Program-made: the position numbers and the translations under genes
NCBI RefSeq assembly: GCF_900112975.1
Contig: NZ_FONQ01000008.1
Coordinates: 94,485 to 158,484, forward strand
Length of the DNA stretch: 64,000 nucleotides
Origin: Flavobacterium xueshanense
Lineage (GTDB): Bacteria; Bacteroidota; Bacteroidia; Flavobacteriales; Flavobacteriaceae
Reading direction: 5' to 3'
Shown: positions 60,933 to 64,000 of the stretch, piece after piece
How the letters are laid out: the number at the start of each line of letters is the position of its first letter
Position numbering within the stretch: the stretch's first letter is position 1
The notes under the pieces: generated by a model
The model's input: the letters and a program-made list of their open reading frames with translations, nothing else
Told to the model about the DNA's origin: nothing
Databases searched by the model: none

Positions 60933-63557
60933 ATGAAAATAATTAAAATACAAGCCCTTCGTGGACCGAATATCTGGAGTATTCGACGAAAAAAATTAAT
61001 CCAAATGCGTTTGGATTTAGAAGAAATGGAGCAATTCCCTACCAATAAAATAGACGGATTTAAAGAACGAATTGAAGCGATGTTCCCTTCAATGATTGAA
61101 CATCGTTGTTCTGAAGGTTGTCAAGGCGGATTTTTTTCCAGAGTAGAACGCGGAACCTGGATGGGACATGTCATCGAACATATTGCACTCGAAATTCAGT
61201 CGCTTGCTGGAATGGAAACCGGTTTTGGAAGAACAAGAGAAACTAAAACTTCCGGAACATATAATGTAGTTTTCAGTTATACCGAAGAAAATGTAGGTCT
61301 TTTTGCAGCGGAATCCTCTGTTGCCATTGCCGAAGCATTAATTGCAGGAACTGAATATGATGTGAATGCCGACTTACAGAAAATGAGAGAAATACGCGAG
61401 CGCGTGAGACTTGGGCCAAGCACCGGAAGTATTGTGGAAGAAGCAGTTTCCAGAGATATTCCTTGGATACGACTTGGAACAAATTCTTTAGTACAACTTG
61501 GATACGGCATCAATCAAATGCGTTTTCAGGCAACCATTACTTGTAAGACAAGCAGCATTGCTGTTGATATTGCCTGTAATAAAGAACAAACTAAAAAAAT
61601 GTTGGAGATGGCCTCCATTCCTGTAGCCAGCGGAAGCATTTGTATAGATGAAGACAGTTTAGCTGAAGTCATACAAAAAATTGGTTATCCTATTGTCCTA
61701 AAACCTTTGGGCGGAAATCATGGAAAAGGCGCTTCTATTAATGTTACCAATTGGGAGGATGCGGTTGTCGGTTTAACATTTGCGCAAGCTTATGGAAAAC
61801 GTGTCATTGTAGAAAAATTCATAACTGGTTTCGATTTTAGAATATTAGTTATCGATAATAAATTAGTTGCTGCTGCAAAAAGAGTTCCTGCTCATGTTAT
61901 AGGAAATGGAACGGACAACATTCAACAGTTAATTGACACCACGAATCTGGACCCACGTAGAGGTTACGGACATGAAAATGTGCTCACTCAAATTGATGTC
62001 GACCGGGATACCGAAGATTTACTGAAAAAACTAAACTACACATTGGAAACTATTCCAAGAATTGGAGAAATTGTATTTTTAAAATCCACAGCAAATTTGA
62101 GTACCGGCGGAACTTCTGTAGATGTAACTGATATGATGCACCCGGAAAACATCTTTCTTGCCGAAAGGATTTCACGAGTTATTGGACTCGATGTTTGCGG
62201 AGTTGATATTATGGCCGAAAATTTGACGCAACCGTTAAAAGAAAATGGCGGTGTAATTTTGGAGGTCAACGCGGCTCCCGGTTTTAGAATGCACCTTGCG
62301 CCTGCGGAAGGATTACCAAGAAACGTTGCTGCACCGGTAATTGACATGTTATATCCCCCGGGAAAATCATGTCGTATTCCTATAATTGCCGTGACAGGAA
62401 CTAATGGAAAAACCACTACTACCCGACTTTTGGCACACATTGTAAAAAATAATGGATTCAAAGTAGGATTCACCACATCAGACGGGATTTATGTTCAAAA
62501 TCACATGATGGAAAAAGGCGATACTACGGGACCTTTAAGCGCCGAATATATTTTGAGAGATCCAACTGTAGAATTCGCTGTTCTGGAAACTGCCAGAGGC
62601 GGAATTCTTCGTTCTGGACTTGGTTTTAGCCGCTGTGATATAGGGGTTATAACTAATATTCAGGAAGACCATTTGGGTTTAAGTGACATTCATACCTTAG
62701 GTGATTTGGCCAGAGTGAAAGCCACAGTGGTCAAAAGTATCAAGAAAAACGGCTGGGCTGTTTTGAATGGTGATGACGAACATTGTGTAAAAATAGGTCA
62801 AGACCTGAATTGTAATGTCGCATATTTCAGTTTGAGCGAAGACAGCGATTTCATTAAAAAACTTTGTGCCGAAGGAAAAACAGTTGCTGTTTATGAAAAT
62901 GGCTTCATCACCATCAAAAAAGGAGAATGGAAAATCCGCATCGAGCGTGCCACTCACGTACCTTTAACATTGGGCGGAAAAGCGAAATTCATGATTGCCA
63001 ATGTACTTGCAGCCACTTTAGCTAGTTATTTGTGGGGTTTCAAAACGGAAGATATCAGCTTGTCTTTGCAAACTTTTATTCCAAGTGCCGCACAAACGCC
63101 AGGTCGTATGAATATTTTTGAGTTTAAAAAATTCAAAGTATTGATTGATTTTGCTCACAATGCATCCGGTTATAAGGGTGTTGAAGAATACCTTCATAGT
63201 GTAGATGCTTCTAAGAAAATTGGAATTATAGCAGGAGTTGGCGACCGTCGTGACGAAGATATCAGGGAATGTGCCACTATTGCCGCCCGAATGTTCGACC
63301 ACATTATCATCCGGCAAGAAAAATACCTTAGAGGAAGAACAGAAGTCGAAATTATTAATTTAATTCTTGAAGGTATCAAAAATTCCGGTAAAACCGTTAC
63401 TTATGAAATTATTCCTAAAGAAACCGAAGCGATCAAACATGCGATAAATTGCGCCGAAGAAGGAAGCTTCATTACTGCCTTAAGCGACGTAGTTACGAAT
63501 GCAATTGATATTGTACAAGAATATTTAGACAAAGAAAACGAACACGGAGTGGTGTAA
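60933..63557 (+). CDS. cphA: Cyanophycin synthetase
   Basis: 874 residues, the length of CphA1. The N-terminal part (about 1-160: MIEHRCSEGCQGGFF, GTWMGHVIEHIALEIQSLAG) is the CphA N-domain, an ATP-grasp domain follows (about 215-480, LKPLGGNHGKGASINVT and ILEVNAAPGFRMH), and a Mur-ligase-like domain with P-loop GTNGKTTTT (from Gly489) completes it. It adds Asp then Arg to the growing polymer using ATP. All domains look intact. Confidence 0.94.
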   Translation: MKIIKIQALRGPNIWSIRRKKLIQMRLDLEEMEQFPTNKIDGFKERIEAMFPSMIEHRCSEGCQGGFFSRVERGTWMGHVIEHIALEIQSLAGMETGFGRTRETKTSGTYNVVFSYTEENVGLFAAESSVAIAEALIAGTEYDVNADLQKMREIRERVRLGPSTGSIVEEAVSRDIPWIRLGTNSLVQLGYGINQMRFQATITCKTSSIAVDIACNKEQTKKMLEMASIPVASGSICIDEDSLAEVIQKIGYPIVLKPLGGNHGKGASINVTNWEDAVVGLTFAQAYGKRVIVEKFITGFDFRILVIDNKLVAAAKRVPAHVIGNGTDNIQQLIDTTNLDPRRGYGHENVLTQIDVDRDTEDLLKKLNYTLETIPRIGEIVFLKSTANLSTGGTSVDVTDMMHPENIFLAERISRVIGLDVCGVDIMAENLTQPLKENGGVILEVNAAPGFRMHLAPAEGLPRNVAAPVIDMLYPPGKSCRIPIIAVTGTNGKTTTTRLLAHIVKNNGFKVGFTTSDGIYVQNHMMEKGDTTGPLSAEYILRDPTVEFAVLETARGGILRSGLGFSRCDIGVITNIQEDHLGLSDIHTLGDLARVKATVVKSIKKNGWAVLNGDDEHCVKIGQDLNCNVAYFSLSEDSDFIKKLCAEGKTVAVYENGFITIKKGEWKIRIERATHVPLTLGGKAKFMIANVLAATLASYLWGFKTEDISLSLQTFIPSAAQTPGRMNIFEFKKFKVLIDFAHNASGYKGVEEYLHSVDASKKIGIIAGVGDRRDEDIRECATIAARMFDHIIIRQEKYLRGRTEVEIINLILEGIKNSGKTVTYEIIPKETEAIKHAINCAEEGSFITALSDVVTNAIDIVQEYLDKENEHGVV

Positions 63558-63559
63558 TT

Positions 63560-63640
63560 TTCAGAAGCTATTCCTGCTGTCCGTTATATCTTTCTTTGCC
63601 TAAAGAAGGCAAAGAAAGGATACCACTACCATCAGGGCTG
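63560..63640. repeat. Copy B of the dispersed hairpin repeat
   Basis: Starts TTCAGAAGCTATTCC and ends AAAGGATACC...ATCAGGGCTG, with arms TTTCTTTGCC (63591-63600) and GGCAAAGAAA (63608-63617). Matches copy A (31809-31916) at both ends. The IS element begins at its last bases. Confidence 0.65.
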
Positions 63641-63685
63641 TCTAGTCCTGAAAAAAGTTGACACGAATTAGATTTTAAAATTACA

Positions 63686-64000
63686 CTAATTATTAACCTC
63701 GGAAGTAAAAACTTTCGAGGTTTTTTTCTTCCATTTTTTTGATTTGATTACTTGTTGTAAATGCGTCTGATTTGGCGTTAACATTTGACAACTTAAGTGA
63801 GGCCTATTTTGGTTATAAATATCAATAGATTCCCTTATTGCTTTTAATGCCTGTACATGATTTATAAATCCATCTATTAGTAAAAATTCATATTTTAAAA
63901 TACCATTTATTCTCTCTGCTATTGCATTTTCGTAAGGATCACCATTTTCAGTCATACTAATTTTGATGTTGTTTTCAGTAAGCTTTTTTACATAATCACC
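63686..64000 (-). CDS. IS3-family transposase OrfB, 3' part (5' end beyond window)
   Basis: The minus-strand frame is open to the window edge and ends at 63686. ENGDPYENAIAERINGILKYE carries the catalytic-domain Glu of the DDE integrase fold, and YNQNRPHLSCQMLTPNQTH is the usual C-terminal IS3 motif. The tail is Lys-rich. Confidence 0.85.
   Translation of the reverse strand, partial: GDYVKKLTENNIKISMTENGDPYENAIAERINGILKYEFLLIDGFINHVQALKAIRESIDIYNQNRPHLSCQMLTPNQTHLQQVIKSKKWKKKTSKVFTSEVNN
63697..63728 (+). terminator. Hairpin with T-run at the IS end, plus strand
   Basis: CCTCGGAAGT and ACTTTCGAGG pair and are followed by seven T; it may block transcription entering the element. Confidence 0.6.

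Larger units (their letters stand above)
63639..64000 (-). mobile_element. IS3-family insertion sequence, end only (cut by window)
   Basis: The window closes inside an insertion sequence. Its left edge, near TGTCTAGTCCTGAAAAAAGT (63639 on), is the presumed terminal inverted repeat. The transposase (63686 to beyond 64000) is on the minus strand, so this is the 3' end of the element. Exact edge and direct repeat cannot be fixed from one end. Confidence 0.7.

Overview
The window looks like a chromosomal segment of a Flavobacteriaceae bacterium, most likely Flavobacterium (Bacteroidota). The DNA is AT-rich. Nearly every gene lacks a Shine-Dalgarno sequence, and many starts are preceded by a Bacteroidota -7 box (TAnnTTTG). 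Gene content fits: BatA-like protein, DUF4834, DUF3810, YaiO, TPR lipoprotein histidine kinase, serine palmitoyltransferase-like enzyme.

Layout. 1-5 kb: an envelope locus with a sulfatase/LTA-synthase-like protein fused to TPRs, a decayed methyltransferase gene, a membrane-bound CX5R phosphatase-like protein and a TPR/beta-barrel YaiO protein. 5-17.4 kb: DEAD-box helicase, lactonase, BatA, a dihydroorotase-like protein without metal ligands, esterase, MBL-fold hydrolase, thiol peroxidase, a 4-Cys-less endonuclease III, and an ECF sigma factor followed by a 47-residue ORF. 17.8-27.6 kb: uvrA, then a surface-polysaccharide block (flippase, glycosyltransferase, YfhO) carrying a nucleotidyltransferase whose small upstream partner is frameshifted in an (AT)4 run. 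27.7-35.2 kb: outer-membrane protein, GNAT-like protein, lipoprotein, PLP acyltransferase, NYN-LOTUS protein and a hybrid histidine kinase. 35.3-38.5 kb: a decayed glutamate-synthase-like gene, then six small-RNA-like units of about 136 nt on the minus strand, each with its own -7 box and hairpin-plus-T-run terminator. 38.7-52 kb: housekeeping (rdgB, DEAD-box helicase, pepD, ndh, thrS-infC-rpmI-rplT), with infC apparently starting at ATA. 52-58 kb: an accessory block with a tiny lipoprotein, a TPR histidine kinase, a response regulator and orphan small genes. Two promoters here share the inverted repeat TTACGG-N4-CCGTAA exactly 21 bp upstream of their -7 boxes. 58-63.6 kb: a nuclease and a complete cyanophycin set (isoaspartyl peptidase, cyanophycinase, cyanophycin synthetase). 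The window ends inside an IS3-family element.

How parts work together. The cyanophycin genes form a storage-polymer cycle (CphA makes, CphB cuts to dipeptide, isoaspartyl peptidase frees the amino acids). The 53-57.5 kb block reads as a signalling unit: candidate secreted ligand, TPR kinase, regulator, operator-bearing targets. The six RNA units are the strongest candidate for something undescribed. Several small or peripheral genes are broken by nonsense codons or short indels, indicating continuing gene decay (or, for the single-indel cases, possible assembly error).
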